Positions 16,294 through 25,135 of a stretch of 64,000 nt of DNA are shown here, in pieces (position 1 is the first letter of the stretch; every line of letters starts with the position of its first letter). The position numbers and the translations under genes are program-made. Under the pieces are notes generated by a model. That model did no database searches, was not told the origin of the DNA, and saw only the letters and a list, made by a program, of their open reading frames with translations. The DNA is taken from assembly GCF_003331145.1 (NCBI RefSeq), contig NZ_QLVE01000002.1, positions 186,001-250,000 on the forward strand, given 5' to 3'. Source of the DNA: Exiguobacterium sp. TNDT2. Its GTDB lineage: Bacteria; Bacillota; Bacilli; Exiguobacteriales; Exiguobacteriaceae.

Positions 16294-18075
16294 TTGACCA
16301 TTCAACAAGTGATTTACATATTAATTACGGGTGCCCTATTCATGGGTCTCGTCGCATACGTATCGTATCGTATGACAAGAGGAAAAGTCGAAAGCGCCGA
16401 CGATTATTTCTTGGCCGGACGTGGTCTTACTGGCTTGTTCATTGCTGGGTCGCTCTTGCTGACGAACTTGTCGGCCGAGCAATTGATTGGCTTGAACGGG
16501 CAATCGTTCGCCGGCAATATGTCGGCCATGGCTTGGGAAGTCACAGCCGGAATCGCCGCCATCATCATGGCGCTGTTTTTATTACCACGTTTTCTCGGCA
16601 TCGGTATTTCGACGATTCCTGAATTTTTGAGCCAACGGTATGATGAGGACGTCCGCCGCTTGACGGTCCTCTTGTTCTTGTTCGGCTATATGTGCGTCAC
16701 GATTCCATCGATGCTCTATTCCGGCGGTTTGGCCGTCTTGCAACTGTTTGACGTACCAGCCCTGCTCGGAATCAGCTTCGAGCAGTCACTCTGGCTCGTC
16801 ATTTGGTTCATCGGGATTATCGGTGCCGTTTACGCCATTTTCGGCGGACTCCGCGCCGTCGCCGTCTCCGATACGTTGAACGGGATCGGCTTGATTATCA
16901 TCGGTTTCCTCGTCCCGACGCTCGGTTTCATCGCGCTCGGCGACGGCAACCTCGTCGACGGGATGAAGACGATTGCAACCGAGAATCCGGAAAAACTGAA
17001 CGCAATCGGTTCAGAGAACGACTCCGTCCCGTTCTTGTCCATCTTCACAGGGATGATTTTTGCGAATCTATTTTATTGGGCACTCAATCAATACGTCATC
17101 CAACGTGCACTCGGGGCGAAGAACTTGGCCGAGGGACAAAAAGGCGTGCTCTTCACCGGTTACTTGAAGTTGCTCGTCCCGATTTTCATGCTGCTTCCAG
17201 GGATTATCGCGTTCCATTTATATGGTACGAACGTCGATAAGGCGGACCTCGCTTACCCGAGCTTGATTGCCGACTTGTTGCCGATGTGGCTCATGGGCTT
17301 CTTCCTAGCTGTCTTGCTCGGTGCCGTGTTCAGCTCGTTCAACTCGTTGCTCAATAGTATCGCCACCTTATTCGTGCTCGATATTTATAAACCGAAGTTC
17401 AAACCGGACGCGTCTGACAAAGATTTGATTCGGGTCAGTAAATGGTTCGGGACGCTCGTCGCGCTCGTCTCGTTCTTCGTCGCCCCGAACTTGATGTACG
17501 CACCGGACGGACTGTGGGACTTGATTCGTCGCTTCACCGGTTTCTTCAACATCCCGATTCTCGTCATCGTCTTAATCGGGATGCTCGTGAAGCGCGTGCC
17601 ACCGATTGCCGCGAAACTCGTCATCGGCTTCCACGTCGTCACGTATTACTTCCTCGTCTGGGGAACTGAGCAGTGGTTCGGCTTTGACATCGGCATCAAT
17701 TTCATTCATATTTATGGCATTTTGTTCGTCCTTGAGACGGCCATCATGCTCGTATTCGCGAAAGTTCGACCGATGCAGCACATCAATCCGATTCGCATCG
17801 ACCTCGGTCGCGTCAAACCTTGGCGCCATGCCATCTCGACGTCAATCATCCTGATTGCTTCGATGGTGTTCGTCTACTTTGTCTTCTCGCCGATCGGTCT
17901 CGCCTATGCAGATGGAATCGTGTCGAGCTGGTTCTGGCCAGCGACTGTCGCCTTGTTTGCTGTGACGGGCGCCCTCGTTTGGGCGTCGTATCGCTACTGG
18001 CTTCCGAGATATGAGGCTTACTTGACGAATCTCGGTACGACAGACACCGAACGTGAAAAAGCGATTGGTGAATAA
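16294..18075 (+). CDS. Sodium:solute symporter (SSS/SLC5 family)
   Basis: Na+-coupled uptake transporter of 593 residues with about fourteen hydrophobic helices. Family signatures include DDYFLAGRGLTGLFIAGSLL near the N-terminus, NLSAEQLIGLNGQSFAG, a GGLRAVAVSDTLNGIGL segment and AVFSSFNSLLNSIATLF. The composition resembles sugar-type members, but the substrate is not determinable. The TTG at 16294 is chosen because GGAGGG stands seven bases upstream; a more upstream in-frame TTG at 16276 lies before that site. A TTTACA-17-TAATCG promoter candidate precedes it and a very long terminator follows. Confidence 0.85.
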   Translation: MTIQQVIYILITGALFMGLVAYVSYRMTRGKVESADDYFLAGRGLTGLFIAGSLLLTNLSAEQLIGLNGQSFAGNMSAMAWEVTAGIAAIIMALFLLPRFLGIGISTIPEFLSQRYDEDVRRLTVLLFLFGYMCVTIPSMLYSGGLAVLQLFDVPALLGISFEQSLWLVIWFIGIIGAVYAIFGGLRAVAVSDTLNGIGLIIIGFLVPTLGFIALGDGNLVDGMKTIATENPEKLNAIGSENDSVPFLSIFTGMIFANLFYWALNQYVIQRALGAKNLAEGQKGVLFTGYLKLLVPIFMLLPGIIAFHLYGTNVDKADLAYPSLIADLLPMWLMGFFLAVLLGAVFSSFNSLLNSIATLFVLDIYKPKFKPDASDKDLIRVSKWFGTLVALVSFFVAPNLMYAPDGLWDLIRRFTGFFNIPILVIVLIGMLVKRVPPIAAKLVIGFHVVTYYFLVWGTEQWFGFDIGINFIHIYGILFVLETAIMLVFAKVRPMQHINPIRIDLGRVKPWRHAISTSIILIASMVFVYFVFSPIGLAYADGIVSSWFWPATVALFAVTGALVWASYRYWLPRYEAYLTNLGTTDTEREKAIGE

Positions 18076-18081
18076 TATATT

Positions 18082-18140
18082 TAAACAAACAGACACACTC
18101 CTTGCTAATATCATTTAGCAGAGAGTGTGTCTGTTTGTTT
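18082..18140. terminator. Long bidirectional terminator
   Basis: An 18-bp perfect inverted repeat (18083-18100 with 18123-18140, AAACAAACAGACACACTC arm) encloses a 22-base loop. It lies between convergent genes, and the stop codon of the PAS-GGDEF gene lies in the loop. Confidence 0.85.
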
Positions 18141-19017
18141 TACATTTACGCTTCTGTTCATACATGTTTTGATCCGCTTGATTATATAAATTCGTGAAAT
18201 CTATTAAACGCTCTTCCCAAGCTACCCCGACAGCGGCTGAGACGTGATTCACTTCAAATTTGTTTCTAACTAGAGCCGTCAAATTCAGTAACTCATCTTG
18301 TTGCATGTTGTCCGTTAACAAAACGAATTCGTCGCCACCAATACGATAAACATCTGTGCTTAACTCCTGCAAAAGGAATCCCACTTTTTGAAGTAACAAA
18401 TCACCAGCTGAATGACCTTGGTTATCATTAATTTTCTTCAAGTCGTTCAAGTCAATCACAATCAGTCCTATTGCTTTTTGAGAGAGACAATCAAGCGCTT
18501 CGTTAAAAGCGCGTCGATTTAAAACCCCAGTGAGTTCATCATGACGGCTCTCATATTCCAACTCCTCGCGTTTCATTACAGCAGCTTCCACATTCCGAAT
18601 GATTCCTTGTACAGCTACAATCTCACCATTTTTATAAATCGGGGTCGTGTATTCTTCAAAGCTCAAGTAACGACCATCATTCGTACGCCAACGTTGAGAG
18701 ATAGGCTCATCATAACTCATATTTCCTGATACTTTATTCATGAGAAGTTGATAATCATCTGGGTGAATACGACGAAAACAATCATCTGGATTTTCATAGT
18801 TTTTCGCTACAACACCTTCACCTAAATACAAATCAAGGGAAGGACTTATGTAACGAAAACGAAACGTCGGTTTGACTTCAAATATGTAGATGACATCTTT
18901 AACGTGGTTAGCAAAATGTGTAAACGCTCCGTCCACCTCTTTACGTGATTGAAGTATTTTCTGCGCAACGAGTACCAAAATCAATCCAACTAATAAACCT
19001 GACCAAAATTGTTCCAT
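18115..19017 (-). CDS. Diguanylate cyclase, membrane-anchored PAS-GGDEF
   Basis: A single N-terminal helix (WSGLLVGLILVLVAQKIL) anchors a PAS domain (about 35-150, with RWRTNDGRYLSFEEY and the PAC-like GIIRNVEAAV). A GGDEF domain follows with HDELTGVLNRRAF, DLNDLKKINDNQGH and RIGGDEFVLL. No RxxD inhibitory site is seen. The ATG at 19017 follows GGGGAAAAC. The gene is visibly richer in A and T than its neighbours, with lines near 40% GC by eye, suggesting later acquisition. The PAS ligand is unknown. Confidence 0.87.
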   Translation of the reverse strand: MEQFWSGLLVGLILVLVAQKILQSRKEVDGAFTHFANHVKDVIYIFEVKPTFRFRYISPSLDLYLGEGVVAKNYENPDDCFRRIHPDDYQLLMNKVSGNMSYDEPISQRWRTNDGRYLSFEEYTTPIYKNGEIVAVQGIIRNVEAAVMKREELEYESRHDELTGVLNRRAFNEALDCLSQKAIGLIVIDLNDLKKINDNQGHSAGDLLLQKVGFLLQELSTDVYRIGGDEFVLLTDNMQQDELLNLTALVRNKFEVNHVSAAVGVAWEERLIDFTNLYNQADQNMYEQKRKCKTNRHTLC

Positions 19018-19116
19018 GTTTTCCCCGCTCCCCATCTGAACATACTATTCTATCGTATCACGTTAGCAAAACGACGCCTGTACCTTTTCCATTATTTAGG
19101 TTAATGTTTAAACATA

Positions 19117-19144
19117 AAGTTTACTGATTGATAAGTGTAAACTT
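19117..19144. repeat. Inverted repeat upstream of the serine hydrolase gene
   Basis: AAGTTTAC and GTAAACTT form a perfect 8-bp inverted repeat with a 12-base spacer, 25 bases before the start codon and next to a GTTTAAAC palindrome. It could be an operator. No regulator gene is adjacent. Confidence 0.35.
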
Positions 19145-19169
19145 GAAAATTAGAAGTTGGAGGTCAACC

Positions 19170-20183
19170 ATGAGTCCTGACTGGTCACCTTATAAAGTCT
19201 CATCTACTTTTTCTGGATCGGCGCTCGTCATGCGACAGAACGACATCCTGTTCGAACTTCAACAAGGCTACGCGAATCGGGCCGAACAAATCGAAAATCA
19301 AACGTCGACCCGCTTCGGCATCGCTTCGGGCTGTAAGCTGTTCACAGCGATCGCCATCTGCCAGCTCGTCGAACAGGGAAAATTGGCGTTTACGTCGACA
19401 CTCTGTGAGAGTTTGGCCATCGACTTCCCCCGATTTGACCCTGGTGTGACAGTCGAACAGTTGCTCACCCACACGTCCGGCATCCCCGACTATTTCGACG
19501 AGTCTGTCATGGACGACTTTGAGGAATTGTGGCGACAGCGTCCGATGTATCATATCAGGCAGCTACGTGACTTTCTCCCAATGTTCCAGCACGAGCCGAT
19601 GCGACAAGCCGGCGGTGCGTTTCAATACAATAACGCCGGCTATATTGTGCTCGGCCTTATCGTCGAACAAGCGAGTGGGTTGACCTTCACGGACTATATC
19701 GAACGATTCGTGTTTAAACCGGCCGACATGACCGATTCTGGGTACTTCTCCCTCGATGCTTTACCGAGGAACACGGCGCTAGGGTATATCGACAGCGCGG
19801 ACGGCTCGTGGCGGACGAACCACTATTCGATTCCCGTCAAAGGCGGCGCGGACGGCGGCGCATTCGTGACGACACAAGATATGGCCAAACTTTGGAGAAA
19901 CCTGCTCGGTCATCGCCTGCTTGGGGAGGAGATGACATCACGGCTCTTCACGCCTCACGTGCCAGTGAACGAAACAGGCGGACATTATGGATACGGCCTT
20001 TGGATTCAACTGGATGCGAATCGACACGTGTTCAAATATCATGCCATGGGCTATGATCCCGGCGTCAGTTTTCATTCTGCTTACTACCCGGCCACAGACA
20101 TCATCTCGGTCGTCTGTTCGAACAAATCGGACGGTGCGTTCGACCTCATGAAATCCATTGAAATGAAAGTAGGTGAAGCTTGA
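19170..20183 (+). CDS. Serine hydrolase, class C beta-lactamase fold
   Basis: A 337-residue protein of the beta-lactamase/penicillin-binding/esterase clan. The SxxK nucleophile motif is ASGCK (residues about 53-57), the tyrosine motif is YNNAGY, and a C-terminal GGHYGYG segment fills the third motif position. There is no signal peptide, so a cytosolic peptidase or esterase is more likely than antibiotic resistance. GGAGG lies 6 bases before the ATG at 19170. Its stop overlaps the start of the next gene (TGATG), and the three genes to 21285 look like one transcript. Confidence 0.8.
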   Translation: MSPDWSPYKVSSTFSGSALVMRQNDILFELQQGYANRAEQIENQTSTRFGIASGCKLFTAIAICQLVEQGKLAFTSTLCESLAIDFPRFDPGVTVEQLLTHTSGIPDYFDESVMDDFEELWRQRPMYHIRQLRDFLPMFQHEPMRQAGGAFQYNNAGYIVLGLIVEQASGLTFTDYIERFVFKPADMTDSGYFSLDALPRNTALGYIDSADGSWRTNHYSIPVKGGADGGAFVTTQDMAKLWRNLLGHRLLGEEMTSRLFTPHVPVNETGGHYGYGLWIQLDANRHVFKYHAMGYDPGVSFHSAYYPATDIISVVCSNKSDGAFDLMKSIEMKVGEA

Positions 20184-20569
20184 TGGTCATTCGCCCTTAT
20201 GAAGAAGCCGATTTTGAACAGATTCAAGCGTTAAATGAAGCGGAAGGTTGGAGTCAACTTGTCCGACAACACGAATTGACGAAACAGGCGTGGCGGCAAT
20301 CGAACGTCGCCTATGTCGTCGAGTCAGAAGGACAGGTGATCGCCTACTTGCGTGGATTGACCGACACGACCGTGAGCCTGTACGTGTGCGAACTGCTCAT
20401 CGCGGCCTCGCACCGTCGCCTCGGGATTGGCGAGCGGTTGTTATCACACGTCCATGCGCTCTACCCTGAGACGCGCCTTGAGATGCTCGCGAGTGCTTCA
20501 TCCCACACGTATTACGAAAAACTGAACTTCCGTCCGTTTTACCGGTACCGGAAGACAATTCACGAATAG
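20183..20569 (+). CDS. GNAT family N-acetyltransferase
   Basis: A 128-residue acetyl-CoA-dependent acetyltransferase. The GNAT core shows the coenzyme-A pyrophosphate loop ASHRRLGIGERLL preceded by the LYVCELLI strand, and a final YEKLNFRPFYRYRK typical of the family. Its start overlaps the stop of the serine hydrolase by one base and AGGTGA serves as ribosome site. The acceptor substrate is unknown. Confidence 0.82.
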   Translation: MVIRPYEEADFEQIQALNEAEGWSQLVRQHELTKQAWRQSNVAYVVESEGQVIAYLRGLTDTTVSLYVCELLIAASHRRLGIGERLLSHVHALYPETRLEMLASASSHTYYEKLNFRPFYRYRKTIHE

Positions 20570-20580
20570 GAGGAGCTGTC

Positions 20581-21285
20581 ATGAAACTAGCCATCGTGAC
20601 CGGTGCGTCGCGCGGTCTCGGCCGTGCCATCGCCGAGGAACTATTGAAGCGGGATTACGAGGTCGTCAATTTTTCACGAACGCGGGCGACCGCTGCCTCG
20701 TTTCGTCACGTCAAGGTCGACTTAGCTGATCCAACAAGCACGCTGGCCGCGCTCGAACAGATGAAGCCGCTCATCGAAACGGCGACGTCCTTACTCGTCG
20801 TGCAAAACGCGGCCTTGATTGAGCCGATTCACCGCGCTGGCCAACTGGATGACGTGCAGCTCATCGCCCACGTCCAAGCCAACCTGCTCGCCCCGATGCT
20901 CTTGACAAACGCGGTGCTCGCATACGACCTGCCCGTCTCGCTCATCCATGTGACCTCTGGGGCCGCCAAGCGCCCCATCTCGGGCTGGAGTGCCTATTGT
21001 GCGACGAAAGCCGGTCTCGATCATTTCACCGAGACGGTCGCACTTGAGTTGACTGATACGGATGATAAGGTCGCCTTGTTCAATCCAGGCGTCATGGACA
21101 CCGCGATGCAAGCAACCATTCGTACCTCGTCAGAAGACGCGTTCCGTGACGTGGAACAGTTCCGTTCCTACGTGACGGAGGGCCGATTGCGCACCCCTGA
21201 GACGGTCGCCCGCATCTTGGCGGAACACTTGCTAGACAAGCCGTTCGAGAATGGCAAGACGTATTCGGTGTATGACCTAGACTGA
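20581..21285 (+). CDS. Short-chain dehydrogenase (benzil reductase/YueD-like)
   Basis: NADP-dependent oxidoreductase of 234 residues. It has the Rossmann glycine motif TGASRGLG at residues 7-14, an NAA-type segment (VVQNAALIEPI), the catalytic serine in HVTSGAAKR and the YCATKAG active-site Tyr and Lys. The length and the SRTRA segment after the second strand resemble Bacillus YueD-type benzil or sepiapterin reductases. The specific substrate is inferred weakly. It follows the acetyltransferase after 11 bases with an AGGAGG site. Confidence 0.83.
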   Translation: MKLAIVTGASRGLGRAIAEELLKRDYEVVNFSRTRATAASFRHVKVDLADPTSTLAALEQMKPLIETATSLLVVQNAALIEPIHRAGQLDDVQLIAHVQANLLAPMLLTNAVLAYDLPVSLIHVTSGAAKRPISGWSAYCATKAGLDHFTETVALELTDTDDKVALFNPGVMDTAMQATIRTSSEDAFRDVEQFRSYVTEGRLRTPETVARILAEHLLDKPFENGKTYSVYDLD

Positions 21286-21373
21286 TTTTTAACCTGGTAT
21301 AAAATTCAGTCACCCTTTTTAGGCTCAACCGCCTACACTAGAGACAGATGAAATGAGAAAGGGTGACTAAGTC

Positions 21374-21580
21374 ATGAAGACGATTGCAGGAGGATTATTA
21401 TTTTTCGGCTTGTTCAGTCTCGGATTGTCGTTCACGATGATCGGGGACACGGCGATTGTCGGAGCGATGGTGAGTGGCGTCGCCATCTTATGCAGTGTCG
21501 GACTTTGGTTCGGAGCGACAGAAGTAACGCGCATCCGTGTTGCTCTCCTCGACAGCAAAAAAACGTCTTTCCCCGAATGA
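21374..21580 (+). CDS. Small membrane protein, two helices
   Basis: Sixty-eight residues with two hydrophobic helices (IAGGLLFFGLFSLGLSFTMI and AIVGAMVSGVAILCSVGLWF) and a short charged tail. GAAAGGGTGA precedes the ATG. An extended -10 box (TGGTATAAA) lies at about 21292-21300. The stop codon is inside the terminator stem. No family was recognised. Confidence 0.6.
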   Translation: MKTIAGGLLFFGLFSLGLSFTMIGDTAIVGAMVSGVAILCSVGLWFGATEVTRIRVALLDSKKTSFPE

Positions 21581-21597
21581 GGGAAAGACGTTTTTGG
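21559..21597. terminator. Bidirectional terminator
   Basis: AAACGTCTTTCCC pairs with GGGAAAGACGTTT, with A-run before and T-run after. It serves the small membrane protein gene on plus and the acidic protein gene on minus. Confidence 0.85.
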
Positions 21598-21599
21598 AT

Positions 21600-22031
21600 T
21601 CATCGATTGTCTTCTTCTTCGTAATCATCATCCGCATATTCCTCGAAATCATACTCTTCGAAGTCCGCTTCATCGATAAAGATGTCGCGGTCATTGACGA
21701 CGTGAATCGGACCGTTGGCCACATCGATTCGAATCGTCCATGCCCATGGAATGCGCAATCGGCTATAAACGCCTGTCCAGAATTCCATCGATTCTTGCTC
21801 GTATCGCTCGAACTCTGCCAGCAACTCTTTAAAGGTTACCCCTGACAACTGAAAGTTTGAGTCTTGGATTCGCTCGAGCGCATTATGTGTCGCCTCGAGC
21901 TCCGCCGCACGGACCATCTCTTCAGCCGTAGCCATCTCAAGAATGGTACCATCCGGTGGCAGAATGTCGTATACGTTAAACAATTCGCCTTCTTCTACTT
22001 CTTCATCAAACTCATAGTCGTCGTGCCGCAT
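21600..22031 (-). CDS. Acidic protein of unknown function
   Basis: A 143-residue protein with very acidic ends (DDYEFDEEVEEGE at the start and DFEEYDFEEYADDDYEEE at the end). The middle looks folded, with a helical part (TAEEMVRAAELEATHNALERI, in part) and a beta-rich part with WTIRIDVANGPIHVV. A GAGGAGGAAT site precedes the ATG. No family was recognised. It is monocistronic and has no sequence hint of function beyond its charge. Confidence 0.6.
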   Translation of the reverse strand: MRHDDYEFDEEVEEGELFNVYDILPPDGTILEMATAEEMVRAAELEATHNALERIQDSNFQLSGVTFKELLAEFERYEQESMEFWTGVYSRLRIPWAWTIRIDVANGPIHVVNDRDIFIDEADFEEYDFEEYADDDYEEEDNR

Positions 22032-22177
22032 GCTTCATTCCTCCTCACTCTAGTTGAATCTCTTTCATTGTACCATTCCACTCCCCGTTAGAACGAAACA
22101 TTCGTGTATATATTTTGGCTGGTAGGGAATCATAACAAAGGAATAGAATACGGATCAGTGAAAGGGGCCAATTGACC

Positions 22178-23173
22178 ATGAACGAATCATTTCAAGCACT
22201 CGTCCTCGACAAGACGGATGACCGTCTCCACGCCAAGGTGACGGACGTCAAACTCGACGCGCTTCCAAAAGAAGAAGACGGTAACGTCCTCGTCGAGGTA
22301 CATTATTCGGCGCTCAACTATAAAGACGCTCTCGGGTTGACCGGGTCCGGCAAAATCGTCAGTCATTACCCGTTCATCCCCGGGTGCGAGTTCGTCGGCA
22401 AAGTCGTTGAATCCGACCATCTCGACTTCAAAGCCGGCGATGAAGTCATCGCCACCGGTTTCGGCATCGGCGAACGACATTTCGGTGGCTTCAGCCGTTA
22501 CGCTCAAGTCCCTGGTAATTGGCTCATCAAACTACCGAAAGGCATGACGCTGCGAGATGCAATGACGATCGGAACGCCAGGACTTACCGCCATGTTCGCT
22601 GTCGAAGCGCTCGAACACGAGGGCATGCATCCCGGTCAAGAAGTACTCGTGACCGGTGCCTCCGGGGGAGTCGGCAGTTTTGCCATCGCTTTGCTCCACA
22701 AACTCGGCTACCACGTCATCGCCTCGACCGGCAAACAAGACCCGGCGTATTTGCGTGACCTCGGTATCGAAAACGTGATTCCTCGAAGTCAGCTTGAAGG
22801 ACCAGGTCGTCCGCTCGACGAACAAAAATTTGATGCTGCCATCGACTCGGTCGGAGGCGAGACACTCGGTAACGTCCTCAGCCGAACGCGCTACGAAGGG
22901 ACGGTCGTCGCATGCGGGCTTGCCGGTGGCCATGAGCTCCATACGACCGTCTATCCGTTCATCTTACGGGGCGTCCGGCTCATCGGCATCGACTCGGTCA
23001 TGCAACCAATCGCACGGCGTCTGAAGGCGTGGGAACGACTAGAGGAGCTACTCGATTCGAACGTGCTCAATCATATGATTCATGAGATTCCGTTGCATGA
23101 CGTCCCTCGGCAAGCCGAGGCGATGATGCGCGGTGAACTGAGCGGCCGGACCGTCGTCCGCATCCACGACTAA
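22178..23173 (+). CDS. Zinc-independent medium-chain oxidoreductase, AcuI/YhdH family
   Basis: A 331-residue NADPH-dependent quinone-oxidoreductase-like protein; family members reduce acryloyl-CoA or related enoyl compounds. Seen are ALNYKDALGLTG, the catalytic-domain PGCEFVGKV, the cofactor motif VTGASGGVGSFA and DSVGGETLGNVL. Zinc-binding cysteines are absent. The ATG at 22178 follows GGGG by ten bases; a TTG six bases earlier is an alternative. A terminator follows. The physiological substrate is not fixed by the context. Confidence 0.85.
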   Translation: MNESFQALVLDKTDDRLHAKVTDVKLDALPKEEDGNVLVEVHYSALNYKDALGLTGSGKIVSHYPFIPGCEFVGKVVESDHLDFKAGDEVIATGFGIGERHFGGFSRYAQVPGNWLIKLPKGMTLRDAMTIGTPGLTAMFAVEALEHEGMHPGQEVLVTGASGGVGSFAIALLHKLGYHVIASTGKQDPAYLRDLGIENVIPRSQLEGPGRPLDEQKFDAAIDSVGGETLGNVLSRTRYEGTVVACGLAGGHELHTTVYPFILRGVRLIGIDSVMQPIARRLKAWERLEELLDSNVLNHMIHEIPLHDVPRQAEAMMRGELSGRTVVRIHD

Positions 23174-23177
23174 AATA

Positions 23178-23209
23178 AACAGGGCTGAATCCATCGATTC
23201 AGCCCTGTC
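23178..23209 (+). terminator. Terminator of the AcuI-like gene
   Basis: CAGGGCTGAATC pairs with GATTCAGCCCTG around CATC, followed by a T-rich stretch. Confidence 0.8.
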
Positions 23210-23233
23210 TCTGTATTCTCCATGGTGGTGGAC

Positions 23234-23578
23234 TTATAGAGTGAATCCGGCTGGTGCGTCTTTGACGACGACGATCACCTTGCCTTGGTCTAATTTTTTC
23301 TCAAGTTGGTCCGCTTCAGTCGATGAGAAACCGAGTTGCTCGAACTGAGCCCGAAGCTCATCGCCTTTTTTGCGGAACAAGTTTTTCGTGGCCGTCCCCA
23401 GGCCGACATCTGATGCCGATACCGTATTCGCGTCGGCGTTATCGGCCACACGGTCGGTCCGATCATCATCATGGGTGATGACATAAATGTGCTTGTCCTC
23501 AATCCCCTTCGCTTTCATCGATTGAATGGCGGTCACGACTTCTTCATCATTTGTAAACTCTTTATACAAAACTGACAT
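23234..23578 (-). CDS. General stress protein, YflT/GSP17M family
   Basis: A 114-residue protein matching the heat- and general-stress-induced YflT family: an N-terminal ferredoxin-like part (YKEFTNDEEVVTAIQSMKAKG, in part), YVITHDDDRTDRVAD, then a helical region rich in KK and QLEKKL, and a final VIVVVKD strand. Bacillus homologues are under the stress factor sigma-B. A weak sigma-B-like promoter is seen upstream. The biochemical role is unknown. GGAGGAG precedes the ATG. Confidence 0.8.
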   Translation of the reverse strand: MSVLYKEFTNDEEVVTAIQSMKAKGIEDKHIYVITHDDDRTDRVADNADANTVSASDVGLGTATKNLFRKKGDELRAQFEQLGFSSTEADQLEKKLDQGKVIVVVKDAPAGFTL

Positions 23579-23617
23579 GTCTGTTCTCCTCCTTCGATAG
23601 CATTACAGTAAGAGTAA

Positions 23618-23642
23618 TTACCTTCTTTTTCAAAATTTACAC
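23618..23642 (-). promoter_or_regulatory. Possible sigma-B promoter
   Basis: On the minus strand GTGTAA and AGGTAA are separated by 13 bases, matching the sigma-B pattern GTTTAA-N13-GGGTAT at nine of twelve positions. The call leans on the known regulation of the family. Confidence 0.3.
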
Positions 23643-23647
23643 ATTAA

Positions 23648-23673
23648 AAAACGATGACAGCTGTCATCGTTTC
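23648..23673 (-). terminator. Terminator of murE
   Basis: A perfect 22-base palindrome (23650-23671; arm AACGATGACAG) is followed by T-run on the minus strand. Confidence 0.85.
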
Positions 23674-23674
23674 G

Positions 23675-25135
23675 TTAAACGGCCGGTTCTTGACCTTTTA
23701 ATTTTTTTAATTCATCGAGCAAAATGTCCGATTCATTGAACGGAATCGACTCTCGGCCGACGCGTTCGACATGATCATGTCCTTTTCCGACGACGACGAT
23801 CCGTTTGCCGACGAGCGCTTGTTGCGCCGCGTGGCGCAGGGCGTCCCGTCGTTCCTCGAACGTCACGTAATGCGTGTGCGCATCGATGCCTTCGAGCAAC
23901 CCGTCGATGATATGCCTCGGGTCTTCTGTCCGCACGTCATGCACCGTCACAATCAAATCGTCCGAATAGCGACTCGCAATGCGGCCCATCTCCGCCCGTT
24001 TGGTCGGATCTCGGTCTCCGGCCGCGCTCAAGACAACAACAAGCTCCTGCTCGCCTTGCTGAAGCGTCGACAGACACTTTTCAAGCCCGTCCGGTGTATG
24101 GGCGTAGTCGATATAAATCTCGGCGTCCTCTGTATCGAGTCGTTCGAGGCGCCCTTTCGGAAGCGTGAGTCCCGGCACATTGGCGATAATCGAACGCAAC
24201 ATCAGTTCCGACGTCGAGACGAGACCGATGGCCGCGGCCAAGTTGGCGGCATTGAATGCGCCCATGAAATGTACTGGCGCCTCAATCGTCAGGGCGTTCA
24301 TTTTGACGACGACCGTCTGGTCATGCCAGATGACTTGAATTTCAGCCGGTACGTCCGCATGCGTGCTATACATGATGCGCCGACGGGTCGGAGCAAAGGC
24401 GGCCATCGTCTTACTGGCCGGGTCTTCAGCGTTCAAGATAATGGCGTCCCCGTCCGTCGTTTCGACTTGTTCGAATAATCGGGCTTTGGCCCGGGCGTAC
24501 TCGTCCATTGAACGATGGTAATCCAAGTGGTCATGCGTCAAGTTCGTGAACGCCGCCGCATGAAATCGGACGCCTTCAACACGCCCTTCCATCATCGCAT
24601 GCGAGGAGACTTCGACGACACAGTCGGTCACGCCGGCATCCGCCATTTCGGCCAAGATACGATGTAAGACGACGGCTTCCGGCGTCGTGTTTGGTGTTTT
24701 TAATGTTTGATCTTTATAACGTGCTCCGATTGTACTGACAATCCCGACCGGTCGGCCGGACAGACGAAATAAATCATATGTCAATGTCGCAGTCGTCGTC
24801 TTCCCGTTCGTACCCGTGACACCATAAATGCGCATCCGATGTGAGGGATGGTCATAAAAAGCACTGGCCACCACGCCGGCTGTCCACTTCGTGTCCGTAA
24901 CGACAAGATTCGGCACCTCAAGATCGAGCGGGTATTCCGAGATGACAGCAACCGCGCCTTTGGAGACGGCATCCTCAGCGAATTCATGTCCGTCCACCGT
25001 ATAGCCGCGGATACAGATAAATAGATTCCCTGGACTGACCTTTCTGGAATCTGTCTCAATTCCGGTCACCCATGGATCGCGTTCGATGTCATCCATCTCA
25101 TTTCCTAGAATGGCGGATAAACGTTTCGTCCTCAT
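23675..25135 (-). CDS. murE: UDP-MurNAc-tripeptide synthetase MurE
   Basis: ATP-dependent ligase adding the third amino acid to the peptidoglycan precursor in the cytoplasm. The 486 residues contain the Mur N-domain with GIETDSRKVSPGNLF, the ATP loop GVTGTNGKTT, TNTTPEA-like NTTPEAV, NLTHDHLDYHRSM with the carbamylated-lysine region, and C-domain VVLSAAGDRDPTKR. The specificity loop, DNPR in diaminopimelate-adding enzymes, reads HDVR before TEDP. The enzyme may therefore use another amino acid such as lysine. It stands alone rather than in a cell-wall cluster. AAAGGGAG precedes the ATG at 25135. Confidence 0.9.
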   Translation of the reverse strand: MRTKRLSAILGNEMDDIERDPWVTGIETDSRKVSPGNLFICIRGYTVDGHEFAEDAVSKGAVAVISEYPLDLEVPNLVVTDTKWTAGVVASAFYDHPSHRMRIYGVTGTNGKTTTATLTYDLFRLSGRPVGIVSTIGARYKDQTLKTPNTTPEAVVLHRILAEMADAGVTDCVVEVSSHAMMEGRVEGVRFHAAAFTNLTHDHLDYHRSMDEYARAKARLFEQVETTDGDAIILNAEDPASKTMAAFAPTRRRIMYSTHADVPAEIQVIWHDQTVVVKMNALTIEAPVHFMGAFNAANLAAAIGLVSTSELMLRSIIANVPGLTLPKGRLERLDTEDAEIYIDYAHTPDGLEKCLSTLQQGEQELVVVLSAAGDRDPTKRAEMGRIASRYSDDLIVTVHDVRTEDPRHIIDGLLEGIDAHTHYVTFEERRDALRHAAQQALVGKRIVVVGKGHDHVERVGRESIPFNESDILLDELKKLKGQEPAV

